Below, one piece after another: positions 26,133 to 34,757 of a stretch of 64,000 bases of DNA (position 1 is its first letter; each line of letters begins with the position of its first letter). The stretch comes from an uncultured Prevotellaceae bacterium (GTDB lineage: Bacteria; Bacteroidota; Bacteroidia; Bacteroidales; Muribaculaceae): assembly GCA_937916085.1 (NCBI GenBank), contig CALGGO010000004.1, positions 75,522 through 139,521 on the forward strand, in the 5' to 3' direction. Under the pieces are notes generated by a model. It did no database searches. It had not been told where the DNA came from and was given only the letters and a program-made list of their open reading frames with translations. Both the position numbers and the translations under genes were made by a program.

Positions 26133-27791
26133 ATGACAGAAACAATTCAAAAGACAATGCGCGATTCAGCCGCTTGGCGCTGGACCGCTCTGTTGCTGCT
26201 GGCTCTCGCCATGTTCTGCAGCTACATTTTCATGGACATTCTCTCTCCTATCAAGGACTTAATGCAAGAAACTCGTGGATGGGATTCTCTTGCTTTCGGT
26301 ACAATGCAGGGAGCTGAGACATTCCTCAATGTGTTCATCTTCTTCCTCATCTTTGCTGGTATTATTCTCGACAAGATGGGTGTGCGTTTCACTGCCATCC
26401 TTTCTGGAGCGGTAATGCTTGTAGGTGCTATCATCAAGTGGTACGCTGTTACCGACGCATTTAAGGGAAGCGGACTTGAAACATGGTTTACCAACAACCT
26501 CAATTACATTCCTGGGTTCGATGAGCTTGGCGTTTCACCTTTCTATGAAGGGATGCCTGCAAGTGCTAAGTTTGCCGCTGTGGGCTTCATGATTTTTGGT
26601 TGTGGTGTTGAGATGGCAGGTATCACTGTTAGCCGTGGTATCGTTAAATGGTTCAAGGGTCGTGAGATGGCTCTCGCAATGGGCTCAGAGATGGCTCTTG
26701 CCCGCCTTGGCGTTGCCACTTGTATGATTTTCTCACCCATGTTTGCCAAATTAGGTGGCAGCATCGACGTTTCTCGTTCAGTAGCGTTTGGCGTTGTACT
26801 CCTGATGATTGCTCTCATCATGTTCATTGTTTACTTCTTCATGGACAAGAAGCTTGATGCCCAAACTGGTGAGGCCGAAGAGAAAGACGACCCATTCAAG
26901 GTTAGCGATATTGGCAAGATTCTATCAAGCGGTGGTTTCTGGCTTGTTGCACTTCTTTGCGTGCTATATTATTCAGCTATCTTCCCGTTCCAAAAGTATG
27001 CTGTTAATATGCTCCAATGCAACCTCACATTCACCGAGGTTGATCCCAGCTCGTTCTGGGCAGGCAGCACCGTAACCATAGTCCAATATATTATAATGCT
27101 TGTAGTTGCTGCCACTGCATTTATCAGCAACTTCTCTAAGACTAAAGCAATGAAATATGGCATGTTGATTGTCTCTGTTGTTTGTCTTGTAATCTTCTGC
27201 TATATGGGCTATATGCGTCAGAGCGCAGAAACTGTATTTGCAGTATTCCCTCTTCTTGCTGTAGGTATCACTCCAATCCTTGGCAACTATGTTGACCACA
27301 AAGGTAAAGCCGCATCAATGTTGGTATTAGGATCACTGCTGCTGATAGCATGCCACCTTACTTTTGCCTTCATTCTTCCAATGTTTAAGGGTAATGATAT
27401 TGGCGGTATTACCGTTGCCTATCTCACTATTCTCGTTCTTGGTGCTTCATTTTCTTTGGTGCCCGCTTCATTGTGGCCAAGCGTCCCCAAACTCGTTGAC
27501 TCCAAGATTATTGGTTCAGCTTATGCGCTTATTTTCTGGATTCAGAACATTGGCCTGTGGCTGTTCCCATTGCTTATTGGCAAGGTTCTTGAAAACACCA
27601 ATGAAGGCGTAAGCGACCCAACTAAGCTCGATTACACATGGCCACTCATTATGCTGGCAGGTTTAGGTGTAGCAGCATTGTTGCTTGGTTTACTTCTCAA
27701 AGTTGTTGATAAGAAGAACAAACTCGGTCTTGAAGAACCTAATATCAAGCCCGAAGAGCAACCTGTCGAGGAGCAGCCAGTAGAGGCATAA
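26133..27791 (+). CDS. Major facilitator superfamily transporter (OFA-like), first of a tandem pair
   Basis: 552-residue inner-membrane protein with about 12 hydrophobic segments. The second helix ends FAGIILDKMGVRFTA, the MFS A-motif (G-x3-D-x-x-G-x-R), and a related motif occurs in the second half (GNYVDHKGKAASML). The organisation resembles oxalate:formate-antiporter-like carriers of organic anions, but no substrate can be deduced. A central cytoplasmic loop (KKLDAQTGEAEEKDDPF) and an acidic C-terminal tail with a repeated EEQPVE are notable. It is paralogous to the next gene; the helix 1-3 region aligns with few gaps. A terminator-like hairpin separates the two. Confidence 0.85.
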   Translation: MTETIQKTMRDSAAWRWTALLLLALAMFCSYIFMDILSPIKDLMQETRGWDSLAFGTMQGAETFLNVFIFFLIFAGIILDKMGVRFTAILSGAVMLVGAIIKWYAVTDAFKGSGLETWFTNNLNYIPGFDELGVSPFYEGMPASAKFAAVGFMIFGCGVEMAGITVSRGIVKWFKGREMALAMGSEMALARLGVATCMIFSPMFAKLGGSIDVSRSVAFGVVLLMIALIMFIVYFFMDKKLDAQTGEAEEKDDPFKVSDIGKILSSGGFWLVALLCVLYYSAIFPFQKYAVNMLQCNLTFTEVDPSSFWAGSTVTIVQYIIMLVVAATAFISNFSKTKAMKYGMLIVSVVCLVIFCYMGYMRQSAETVFAVFPLLAVGITPILGNYVDHKGKAASMLVLGSLLLIACHLTFAFILPMFKGNDIGGITVAYLTILVLGASFSLVPASLWPSVPKLVDSKIIGSAYALIFWIQNIGLWLFPLLIGKVLENTNEGVSDPTKLDYTWPLIMLAGLGVAALLLGLLLKVVDKKNKLGLEEPNIKPEEQPVEEQPVEA

Positions 27792-27813
27792 TCATTAACG
27801 ATTAACAATCTTT

Positions 27814-27855
27814 CAGGGCGTGTGTTGCTCACTGTGGCTTGCACGCCCTGTTTTT
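27814..27855 (+). terminator. Intrinsic terminator or attenuator between the paired MFS genes
   Basis: CAGGGCGTG (27814-27822) pairs with CACGCCCTG (27842-27850) and is followed by TTTTT (27851-27855). The next gene's ATG begins only six bases later. Confidence 0.8.
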
Positions 27856-27860
27856 ATGAC

Positions 27861-29225
27861 ATGACAAAAGTAGCACAAAAAATCAACAACTCTCCCACCC
27901 TGCGCTGGACGGTGCTGGGGCTTGTCTCAGTCACTATGATGATGGGGTATATCGTCGCCAAGCAGATGTCGCCCTTGCAGCACTTCCTTGAAAGTGACCT
28001 GGGATGGACGAGCAGCGAGTTTGGCGTTCTGGCAGGCTCACGCGGGTTCTTCAACGTGTTCCTGCTCATGCTCTTCGTGGGCGGCATTATCCTCGACAAG
28101 ACGGGAGTGCGGTTTGCCGGAGTGCTGTCGTGCGTCCTCATGCTTGGCGGCACGGCAATCGACTACTACGCCATCGCTTTCATGGACCCCTCACAAGTGC
28201 TGGACATCAACCTGCAGTGGATAGCCTACACTGATCCGTCAATCAAACTTCAGGTACTTGTGGCGGCACTAGGATTCGCCACCTTTGGCGTGGGATATGA
28301 ATTGTGCGGCATAACGGTGTCGAAGGTTGTCGTCAAGTGGTTCTCCGGCAAAGAGATGGCACTCGCGATGGGCATCCAGGTGGCTCTGGCACGACTAGGC
28401 ACAGGTCTAGCTCTGGCAGGAGCTCCAATGCTGGCGGTCAAAATCTCACTAAGCACGCCAATCCTCATCGGGTTGTTCTCGGTTGGAGTGGGGCTAATCA
28501 TATACTTGATTTACTGCTCTATAGACCGCAAAAACGAGTCTTTACTGCAAGAAACGACTACCGATGACGACGAGAAATTCCACTTCAAGGATATGGGTGC
28601 GACCATGAAGAATCCAGGTTTCTGGCTCATAACATTGCTGTGCCTGCTCTACTACTCGGCCCTCTACCCATTCCTTGACTTCGCCACCAAGCTGATGATC
28701 TCAAAATATGGCGTCGAACCGTCGTTTGCAGGCTTGATTTCGTCAATACTCCCGTTCACTTCAATCGTTTTGACACCTCTCTTTGGTGGCATGTACGACA
28801 AGATTGGCAAGGGAGCATCAATCATGATAATTGGTACCATAATGCTCACTCTCGTGCTCGCAGTCTTCGCTCTGCCGCTTAATTCAAGCATATTGGCGGT
28901 GGGTCTGATGTTCATCCTGGGCATCGCCTTCTCGCTGCTGCCTAGCGTGCTGTGGCCCGCTGTGCCAAAGATTGTGCCGATGAAGCAATTAGGAACCGCC
29001 TACTCCATCATCTACTACATTCAGAACATAGGCCTCATGCTCGTTCCCATCGTCATTGGCGGCGTGCTCGAGCGCAACACCGTGGGCGACAACGTTGACT
29101 ACACCCAGGCGATGTGGCTCTTCACCGGCATAGGCGTAGCGGCTATCATCGTCTCGGTGATGATACTCCTCATCGACCGCCGCAACAACTACGGACTCCA
29201 AAAAGCCAACATCACCAAAGAATAA
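27861..29225 (+). CDS. Major facilitator superfamily transporter (OFA-like), second of a tandem pair
   Basis: 454 residues from ATG 27861; a GTG at 27822 is in frame but would lie inside the preceding terminator hairpin, so it is rejected. About 12 hydrophobic segments. VGGIILDKTGVRFAG gives the MFS A-motif and GGMYDKIGKGASIMI the second-half copy. It aligns with the preceding transporter, for example SP-x-x-x-L-x-E at the start and SVLWPAVPKIV versus SLWPSVPKLV near the end, showing an old tandem duplication; the present gene is more G+C-rich. No promoter is visible between the two genes, so it may depend on read-through of the hairpin. Substrate unknown. Confidence 0.85.
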   Translation: MTKVAQKINNSPTLRWTVLGLVSVTMMMGYIVAKQMSPLQHFLESDLGWTSSEFGVLAGSRGFFNVFLLMLFVGGIILDKTGVRFAGVLSCVLMLGGTAIDYYAIAFMDPSQVLDINLQWIAYTDPSIKLQVLVAALGFATFGVGYELCGITVSKVVVKWFSGKEMALAMGIQVALARLGTGLALAGAPMLAVKISLSTPILIGLFSVGVGLIIYLIYCSIDRKNESLLQETTTDDDEKFHFKDMGATMKNPGFWLITLLCLLYYSALYPFLDFATKLMISKYGVEPSFAGLISSILPFTSIVLTPLFGGMYDKIGKGASIMIIGTIMLTLVLAVFALPLNSSILAVGLMFILGIAFSLLPSVLWPAVPKIVPMKQLGTAYSIIYYIQNIGLMLVPIVIGGVLERNTVGDNVDYTQAMWLFTGIGVAAIIVSVMILLIDRRNNYGLQKANITKE

Positions 29226-29253
29226 GCGAAGCTTAGACATATTACACTTTTTT

Positions 29254-29291
29254 AAGTGCCTCAATGACAAAAAATGTTATTGGGGCACCTT
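29254..29291. terminator. Imperfect hairpin after the second MFS gene
   Basis: AAGTGCCTCAATGACA and TGTTATTGGGGCACCTT pair with small bulges around an A-rich loop. There is no clear downstream T tract, but a T run precedes it, so it could serve either strand. Confidence 0.45.
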
Positions 29292-29333
29292 ATTTAATAA
29301 GCACACTCTTCCCTGCCAATAAGAGTTCATAGT

Positions 29334-29480
29334 TTAAGATAACAAGAAAACAAGAGAACAAGAGAACAAGAGAACAAGAAATCAAGCCTAGGTGATGTTG
29401 GTGTAGTGCGCCGCACCGCGGCGTTCGCTTGTCTCCGATCCTCGATCCCCGATCTCCGATAAACGATTTTTGAATCGTTA
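29334..29480. repeat. Phrase-like low-complexity intergenic repeat
   Basis: Within the 350-bp gap before rsfS: four to five AACAAGA/GAACAAGA units (29340-29382), then CGATCCTCGATCCCCGATCTCCGATAAACGATT. The CGATAAACGATT phrase reappears before ftsH (30005-30034). Otherwise the gap holds the hairpin at 29254 and the rsfS promoter. Confidence 0.6.
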
Positions 29481-29515
29481 TATTTATAAAAAAACCAAAA
29501 CATGCCTCATTTTTT

Positions 29516-29546
29516 TTTGCTAAAAATAATAAATGTTTTACCTTTG
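29516..29546 (+). promoter_or_regulatory. Promoter of rsfS
   Basis: TTTG (29516-29519), 19 bp, TACCTTTG (29539-29546): full consensus match, 29 bp before the ATG. Confidence 0.75.
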
Positions 29547-29575
29547 TACGATAAATAGTTATAAACATCTAAAGA

Positions 29576-29935
29576 ATGACAGAAACATCTGAATTAATAG
29601 AACGCATCATCGAGGGAATACAAGAAAAGAAAGGCCGCGACATCACACACATCGACCTCACCAAGCTTGAGTGGGCCACTGCCACAGCTTTTGTCATAGC
29701 GACAGGCAACACCAAGATACAGGTAGAGGCCATTGCCGACAGCGTGAGGGAATATGTGCAGGAAAAAACCGGTCAAAAACCTTATAATTACGACGGTTAT
29801 CAAAACTCGCAATGGATAGTAATTGACTATGGCACGGTTTTTGCTCATATCTTCCTTCCCGAGGAGCGTCAGCGTTACAACCTCGAGCAGCTTTGGGCCG
29901 ATGCCGACCTAAGGCAAATTCCTAATCTAGATTAA
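29576..29935 (+). CDS. rsfS: Ribosomal silencing factor RsfS
   Basis: 119-residue cytosolic protein of the RsfS/Iojap family, which binds L14 of the large subunit and blocks subunit joining when nutrients are short. The core is recognisable: LTKLEWATATAFVIATGNT, then VEAIADSVREYVQEKTG, and YDGYQNSQWIVIDYGTVFAHIF followed by RYNLEQLWADA. Family length is normal. It precedes ftsH by 106 bp, the usual Bacteroidales neighbour order. Confidence 0.93.
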   Translation: MTETSELIERIIEGIQEKKGRDITHIDLTKLEWATATAFVIATGNTKIQVEAIADSVREYVQEKTGQKPYNYDGYQNSQWIVIDYGTVFAHIFLPEERQRYNLEQLWADADLRQIPNLD

Positions 29936-29948
29936 TTTTTCACCTTTG

Positions 29949-30034
29949 AAGGTTAGATTGCTTCGCGCAGGTTAGAGGTTTGAGGAATCCCCGATCTTCG
30001 AGAAACGAATAACGATAAACGATAAACGATTTTC
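29949..30034. repeat. Phrase-like intergenic repeat between rsfS and ftsH
   Basis: GGTTAGATTGCTTCGCGCAGGTTAGAGG, then CCCCGATCTTCGAGAAACGAATAACG and GATAAACGATAAACGATT. These phrases match those near 2107 (GGTTAGAGG) and 29455 (CGATAAACGATT). Confidence 0.55.
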
Positions 30035-30041
30035 ACAATAA

Positions 30042-32093
30042 ATGGCTAACAATATTTTTGGCAACAATAGCGGTTCGGGCAGCAACTCGTCGCAAAACAA
30101 AAAAGGCGGTTTCAACATAATGTGGCTTTATGTCATCATTATCGCCATTCTCTTGGGAGTATATTATTTTAACGACTACTCTCCCAGCCGAACAATCAAC
30201 TGGACGCAGTTTCAAGAGATTGCTGAGAAAGGACAAGTCGATAGTGTCTTAATCTATAACAATAAAGACGAGGCGCGAGCTTTTGTCAGCGACTCCGTAG
30301 CCCGGAGTTTTGGCATTCAGCTCGACTCTAAATCGATGGAGAAGTCAAAACCTTTCCTGGCATTTAAAATTCCAAGCACCGACCAGTTTGAGACTTACAT
30401 CACAAAACTCAAGGAAAGCAACAAGTTTGACGGCACATGCAAATATGAGACTGCCAACGACTATTCCTACTGGATTTGGGGATTTGGACCTATATTGCTA
30501 CTTATCGTTTTCTGGGTTTACATGTCACGACGCATGACGGGAGGTGCCGGAGGGGGCATCTTCAGCGTGGGCAAGTCTAAAGCGAAGCTTTTTGACAAGA
30601 ACACCCAGTCGCGGGTCACCTTTAAAGATGTGGCTGGACTTGCCGAGGCGAAGACTGAGGTTGCCGAGATAGTGGATTTTCTCAAGAACCCGAAACGATA
30701 TACCAACCTCGGCGGAAAGATTCCGAAGGGGGCTCTGCTCGTTGGTCCTCCGGGAACCGGCAAAACGCTGCTTGCCAAAGCGGTGGCGGGAGAGGCCGAC
30801 GTGCCGTTCTTCTCGCTCTCGGGCAGCGACTTCGTCGAGATGTTTGTGGGCGTGGGAGCTTCGCGTGTGCGCGACCTCTTCAAGCAGGCCAAGGACAAGG
30901 CGCCGTGCATCGTCTTTATCGACGAGATCGACGCCGTGGGGCGGGCGCGTGGCAACAACCCCAAGATGGGCAGCAACGACGAGCGCGAAAGCACCCTCAA
31001 CCAGCTGCTCACCGAGATGGACGGCTTTGGCACCAACAGTGGCATCATCATCCTTGCCGCCACTAACCGTGTGGATATGCTCGACAAGGCGTTGCTGCGT
31101 GCCGGGCGTTTCGACAGGCAAATCTATGTCGATCTGCCCGAGCTTAACGACCGCAAGGAGATTTTCCAGGTGCACCTGCGGGGCGTGAAAACCGACGGCA
31201 GCGTGGATCTCAACTTGCTGGCACGGCAGACGCCGGGCTTCTCGGGTGCCGACATCGCCAACGTGTGCAACGAGGCGGCACTCATCGCCGCCCGCAACAA
31301 CAAGGTGGCGGTGCAGCGGCAGGACTTCAACAATGCCATCGACCGCATCATCGGAGGCCTTGAGAAGGCGTCGAAGGTGATGACCGACGAGGAACGCCGC
31401 TCTATCGCCGTGCATGAGGCGGGGCACGCAACAGTGAGCTGGCAACTGCAATATGGCGACCCTCTCATCAAAGTCACAATCGTGCCGCGAGGCAAAGCGC
31501 TGGGCGCTGCATGGTATATGCCCGAGGAGCGGCAGATCACTCCCCGCCAGGCTCTGCTCGACAAGATATGCTCTCTCATGGCGGGCCGCGTAGCCGAGGA
31601 CATGTTCTTGGGAGTCATCGACACCGGAGCTCTCAACGACCTGGAGCGTGCCACAAAGATTGCCACTGCGATGGTCACCTTCTATGGCATGGGCGAGACC
31701 ATGCCCAATGTGTCTTACTACGACAGCACCGAGAACTACGGCTTCTCTAAACCCTACAGCGAAGAGCGAGCTCAGGCTATTGACAAAGAGGTTCAAACGA
31801 TTATCAACAAGGAATATGAGCGAGCGCGCGAGCTGCTGAGCAAGTACAGCGAGGGACATCACGAACTCGCCAACCTGCTCCTCGAGCGAGAAGTCATCTA
31901 CACCGAGGACGTGGAGCGCATCTTCGGCAAGCGCAAATGGACTTCACGCAACGACATCCTCGAGGAGCAGAACAACAAGACCAACACTAGCGACAATACC
32001 AGTGTCGCCTTACCAAGCGGAGAACAAGAAGATGTCTCTCCTGAACACAACGAGGAGACGCCACCGGCTTTCAATCCTGAAGAATCTCAATAG
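30042..32093 (+). CDS. ftsH: ATP-dependent zinc metalloprotease FtsH
   Basis: 683-residue inner-membrane AAA+ protease degrading misassembled membrane proteins and selected regulators. An Asn/Ser-rich cytoplasmic tip is followed by a first helix at about 27-42, a periplasmic domain, and a second helix at about 143-160. The AAA domain has Walker [10 protein letters not shown] (about 234-242), Walker [13 protein letters not shown] and the second-region-of-homology arginines (RAGRFDRQI). The zinc protease motif [11 protein letters not shown] is at about 456-466. A low-complexity acidic tail ([16 protein letters not shown]) closes it. In many Bacteroidales ftsH is followed directly by cdsA; here that gene is absent and a small secreted-protein gene comes next. 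Confidence 0.97.
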   Translation: MANNIFGNNSGSGSNSSQNKKGGFNIMWLYVIIIAILLGVYYFNDYSPSRTINWTQFQEIAEKGQVDSVLIYNNKDEARAFVSDSVARSFGIQLDSKSMEKSKPFLAFKIPSTDQFETYITKLKESNKFDGTCKYETANDYSYWIWGFGPILLLIVFWVYMSRRMTGGAGGGIFSVGKSKAKLFDKNTQSRVTFKDVAGLAEAKTEVAEIVDFLKNPKRYTNLGGKIPKGALLVGPPGTGKTLLAKAVAGEADVPFFSLSGSDFVEMFVGVGASRVRDLFKQAKDKAPCIVFIDEIDAVGRARGNNPKMGSNDERESTLNQLLTEMDGFGTNSGIIILAATNRVDMLDKALLRAGRFDRQIYVDLPELNDRKEIFQVHLRGVKTDGSVDLNLLARQTPGFSGADIANVCNEAALIAARNNKVAVQRQDFNNAIDRIIGGLEKASKVMTDEERRSIAVHEAGHATVSWQLQYGDPLIKVTIVPRGKALGAAWYMPEERQITPRQALLDKICSLMAGRVAEDMFLGVIDTGALNDLERATKIATAMVTFYGMGETMPNVSYYDSTENYGFSKPYSEERAQAIDKEVQTIINKEYERARELLSKYSEGHHELANLLLEREVIYTEDVERIFGKRKWTSRNDILEEQNNKTNTSDNTSVALPSGEQEDVSPEHNEETPPAFNPEESQ

Positions 32094-32194
32094 CAAGTAA
32101 TAAAGAGACAAAAAGAAGACTAAGGACAAGAGGGGTAAGTAATTTTCATGCAAACCATTACATATCCTTCTTGTCTTTTGCCTTCTCTCATCAT

Positions 32195-32225
32195 TTTGCC
32201 ATTTCAAAAATTCTTCATAACTTTG
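32195..32225 (+). promoter_or_regulatory. Promoter of the secreted double-psi-barrel gene
   Basis: TTTG (32195-32198), 19 bp, TAACTTTG (32218-32225): exact consensus. The transcript would have a leader of about 75 nt before the ATG at 32306. Confidence 0.75.
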
Positions 32226-32305
32226 CAACGCTTTTCGAGCGATACAAAGCAGCTTAAATTTAAGACGCCAGCCGGGAAGCACATTTATTAACCAAAACAT
32301 ATTTT

Positions 32306-32689
32306 ATGCGTAAAGCTTTATTTTTATTAGCGTTGTTAATCTGTTCAATCAATGCAAGTGCTCAAGTGACTGTGACAGCCACAAAGTATCACCCTGGCAT
32401 GGGAGGCGCAGGTTGGGTAACCGCCAGCGGTTCGAGAATCGACAACAACAAGCTAAGGAACTATGAGATTAAATGGGTGGCCCTCTCTCACGACCTCTTC
32501 AAGAAACTCGGAGTGAAGATGGGCGACGAAGTAATCATTGAGTGCTCCAACGAGAAGCTCAACGGCGTTTGGGTAGTGAAAGACAAAATGGCTCCACGCC
32601 TGAGGAACCACATCGACATTCTGCTGCCACGAGGCGACAACATGAACTTCCACGCACCTATCAAGGCACAAATCCGCAAGAAGTCATAG
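32306..32689 (+). CDS. Small secreted protein with a predicted double-psi beta-barrel (3D/RlpA-like)
   Basis: 127 residues. A clear signal peptide (MRKALFLLALLICSINASAQ) is followed by TVTATKYHPGMGGAGW, TASGSRIDNNKLRNYEI, WVALSHDLFKK, KMGDEVIIECSN and VVKDKMAPRLRNHIDIL. The string of short beta segments, the TASG...D turn, and the VKDxM...ID(I/V)L ending are those of the 3D-domain / RlpA-like barrel, found in murein-binding or lytic proteins. Periplasmic location expected. The catalytic aspartates of lytic transglycosylase barrels cannot be confidently matched, so enzymatic function is open. It has its own promoter and terminator. Confidence 0.65.
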   Translation: MRKALFLLALLICSINASAQVTVTATKYHPGMGGAGWVTASGSRIDNNKLRNYEIKWVALSHDLFKKLGVKMGDEVIIECSNEKLNGVWVVKDKMAPRLRNHIDILLPRGDNMNFHAPIKAQIRKKS

Positions 32690-32716
32690 CTCTCTCTCAC
32701 ACACTAACTAAAAGAA

Positions 32717-32750
32717 GCCGCATTCCTGTCAAGGGATGCGGCCTCTTTCG
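32717..32750 (+). terminator. Intrinsic terminator after the double-psi-barrel gene
   Basis: GCCGCAT (32717-32723) pairs with ATGCGGC (32736-32742), with C-C/G-G inside, followed by a T-rich CTCTTTCGTTT tract. Confidence 0.7.
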
Positions 32751-32785
32751 TTTATAGTTTAATGCGCTTTGCGCAGATTATTGTT

Positions 32786-32885
32786 TAGCTAACGAGCGAA
32801 CGGGCTGACGAGCTGACAAGACAAGTATTGTGCTGCGACAACTACCATTGCCTTGTTTGCTTGTTACTTGTCAGCTTGTTAGCTC
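32786..32885. repeat. Phrase-like intergenic repeat
   Basis: TAGCTAACGAGCGAACGG, GCTGACGAGCTGACAAGACAAGT and later CTTGTTTGCTTGTTACTTGTC with AGCTTGTTAGCTC. GCTGACAAGACAA and the AGCTTGTTAGCTC-type phrase also occur at 110-150, more than 32 kb away. Confidence 0.6.
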
Positions 32886-32898
32886 TATTATGCATTAT

Positions 32899-34377
32899 TT
32901 ATTTGCTTTCCTCGGCGAGTGCCTTGAGTATGGTCTGGACTTGCTTCCATGCCTTATCCACAGCGGGGATGTGGCAGCGCTCGGCAGGCGAATGCACATC
33001 GCGCAGCGTGGGACCGAAAGAGATCATCTCCATGTCGGGGCGCGCCTTGAGGAACAGACCGCACTCGAGACCGGCGTGAATGGCTCTTACCTCGGGCTTG
33101 ATGCCAAAGAGCTTCTCCCATTGCTCCTGCGCCACAGTGAGGAGGTGACTGTCAGCGATAGGCTCCCATCCCTGGTAACCTCCCTCGCTGATCACCTCGT
33201 TGGCACCAGCCAGACGGAAGATAGTCTCGCACTTGTGGGTGAGGTCATACTTGCCGCTCTCTAGCGACGAGCGGTGGAACATCTCGATGACAATCTGGTT
33301 GCCCTCACGCATCTTCACGCTGGCGAGGTTGGTAGAGGTCTCAACGAGTCCCGGAATCTCCATGCTCATGGCGGCGATGCCGTGAGGAGCGGCATAAACG
33401 GCATCAACAACTCGGCGCGCGGTATCGGTGTCGATAATGGTCTCGGGCACGTCGATGCTCCGGCAAGCGATCTCCATCTTGGGCTCGGTGCGCTTGTACT
33501 CGTTCTTCACATCAGCAATGAAAGTGTTGAGGACAACGCTAAGCTTCTCCTTGTCCTCGGGCTTGATGCCCACAACAACGGTTGCGGCATGGGCGATGGC
33601 ATTGTGCAGGTTGCCAGCGTCGATGCTTGCCAGCACATAGTCCATCTCGGCACCAATGTTCCACAGCAGGCGGCTGCTGAGCTTGGTGGTGGTGGCATAG
33701 CCCAGGTGGATATCGGCACCACTGTGACCGCCGTGGAAGTGCTCAAACTTGATCTCTAAGTAGATGCGATCCTTAGGAGCTGCCTCGGGCTTGTAGTTGA
33801 ACTTGAAGATGCTCACCAAACCTCCGGCACAGCCCATTGTGATCACGCCATCTTCCTCCTCGTCGAGGTTGAGAAGATAGTCGCCCACAAGCATGTCGGC
33901 CTCAATATTGCTTGCACCAGTGAGTCCCGTTTCCTCGTCAACAGTAGCAAGTGCCTCGAGAGGGCCACACTGCAGCGATGGCTCAATCATTGCAGCAAGT
34001 GCGATGGCGAGACCCATGCCGTCGTCGGCGCCAAGAGTGGTGTTGTTGGCGCGCACCCATTCGCCGTCAATGATGGTCTCGATGGGGTCGGTGTCGAAGT
34101 TGTGGGTAGAACCGGGGCCTTTCTCGGCTACCATGTCCATGTGACCCTGCAGCACGATGCCCTTGCAGTTCTCGTAGCCTGGGGCTGCTGGCCTGAAGAT
34201 TGCCACGTTACCAGTCTTGTCAATCTTGTATTCCAGATTGTGCTTCTTGGCGAAGTCCACGAGCCATGCGCGGATTTTGTCTAACTTGCCTTCTTCGTTG
34301 CCCGATGGACGGGGTACCTTGGTGATCTCGTCAAAGATGGACCACACTGCCTGCGGATTCAAATCTTTAATAGTCAT
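32899..34377 (-). CDS. pepD: Aminoacyl-histidine dipeptidase (M20 family, PepD)
   Basis: 492 residues; cytosolic di-zinc exopeptidase cleaving Xaa-His and related dipeptides. Metal-site motifs are visible in order: LQGHMDMVAEKG (about 76-87) with His and Asp ligands, TTLGADDGMGLAIAL (about 118-132) with the bridging Asp, DEETGLTGA with the general-base Glu-Glu, NLDEEEDG, and a late AIHAGLECG with the C-terminal His ligand. Length fits PepD (485-490 residues). It is a single-gene unit with its own promoter at 34458-34488. Confidence 0.95.
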   Translation of the reverse strand: MTIKDLNPQAVWSIFDEITKVPRPSGNEEGKLDKIRAWLVDFAKKHNLEYKIDKTGNVAIFRPAAPGYENCKGIVLQGHMDMVAEKGPGSTHNFDTDPIETIIDGEWVRANNTTLGADDGMGLAIALAAMIEPSLQCGPLEALATVDEETGLTGASNIEADMLVGDYLLNLDEEEDGVITMGCAGGLVSIFKFNYKPEAAPKDRIYLEIKFEHFHGGHSGADIHLGYATTTKLSSRLLWNIGAEMDYVLASIDAGNLHNAIAHAATVVVGIKPEDKEKLSVVLNTFIADVKNEYKRTEPKMEIACRSIDVPETIIDTDTARRVVDAVYAAPHGIAAMSMEIPGLVETSTNLASVKMREGNQIVIEMFHRSSLESGKYDLTHKCETIFRLAGANEVISEGGYQGWEPIADSHLLTVAQEQWEKLFGIKPEVRAIHAGLECGLFLKARPDMEMISFGPTLRDVHSPAERCHIPAVDKAWKQVQTILKALAEESK

Positions 34378-34457
34378 AGTAAGTTAATTTATTAATAAAA
34401 ATTATTAGATAAAATAGTTGTTCCAAAATAATTGTTAAATCGGCCATTTTGCCACCG

Positions 34458-34488
34458 CTAAATTACAATTTTTTTTTAAATAATCAAC
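34458..34488 (-). promoter_or_regulatory. Promoter of pepD
   Basis: On the minus strand GTTG (34485-34488), 19 bp, TAATTTAG (34458-34465). Each box is one base from consensus. Confidence 0.5.
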
Positions 34489-34508
34489 AATTTATCAGAA
34501 ACCTTTTT

Positions 34509-34516
34509 TAAATTTG
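34509..34516 (+). promoter_or_regulatory. -7 box upstream of the 56-residue membrane protein gene
   Basis: TAAATTTG fits TAnnTTTG, 23 bp before the ATG at 34540. The -33 position reads CAACAA, so the promoter is weak or needs an activator. Confidence 0.4.
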
Positions 34517-34539
34517 CACGCATTTTTGAATTATAACGC

Positions 34540-34710
34540 ATGAAGATACTCATTTTAACTCTTATATTGCTGTTTTTGGCGATTGCCTTGCTAGGTGTTA
34601 AGGTTTTCTTCGTAAAAGGAGGACGATTTCCCAACACTCACATCCACAACAACCCCGAGATGAGAAAACGAGGCATCAGCTGCGCCCGCGACGATGAGTT
34701 CTTCAACTGA
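34540..34710 (+). CDS. Small conserved membrane protein, 56 residues
   Basis: ATG at 34540 to TGA at 34710. One N-terminal helix (ILILTLILLFLAIALLGVKVFF, about residues 3-24) is followed by a short polar tail with KGGRFPNTHIHNN, PEMRKRGISCARDDE and FFN. The layout, helix then GG-x-FPxTH, M/LRKxGIxC and an acidic end, matches a small uncharacterised protein seen in many Bacteroidetes genomes. The single cysteine (about residue 49) lies in that conserved tail. A TAAATTTG box precedes it and the OmpH/Skp lipoprotein follows after 47 nt in the same direction, so they may be co-transcribed. Function unknown. Confidence 0.75.
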   Translation: MKILILTLILLFLAIALLGVKVFFVKGGRFPNTHIHNNPEMRKRGISCARDDEFFN

Positions 34711-34757
34711 TATTTTTCAACACTTCGACAATAACTACAAAAACATTAATAAAAGAA

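Noticed and set aside
27822..27860. GTG start for the second MFS gene
   Set aside because: The extra residues would be encoded by the terminator hairpin and do not resemble an MFS N-terminus; ATG 27861 aligns with the paralogue.
29334..29382. CRISPR array
   Set aside because: The AACAAGA units are only 7-10 bp, with no spacers of regular length and no cas genes nearby.
30525..31862. A 445-codon open frame on the minus strand inside ftsH
   Set aside because: It is the antisense shadow of the G+C-rich ftsH gene; the plus-strand protein has every FtsH motif, while the shadow has the His/Val/Arg-rich composition typical of antisense frames.
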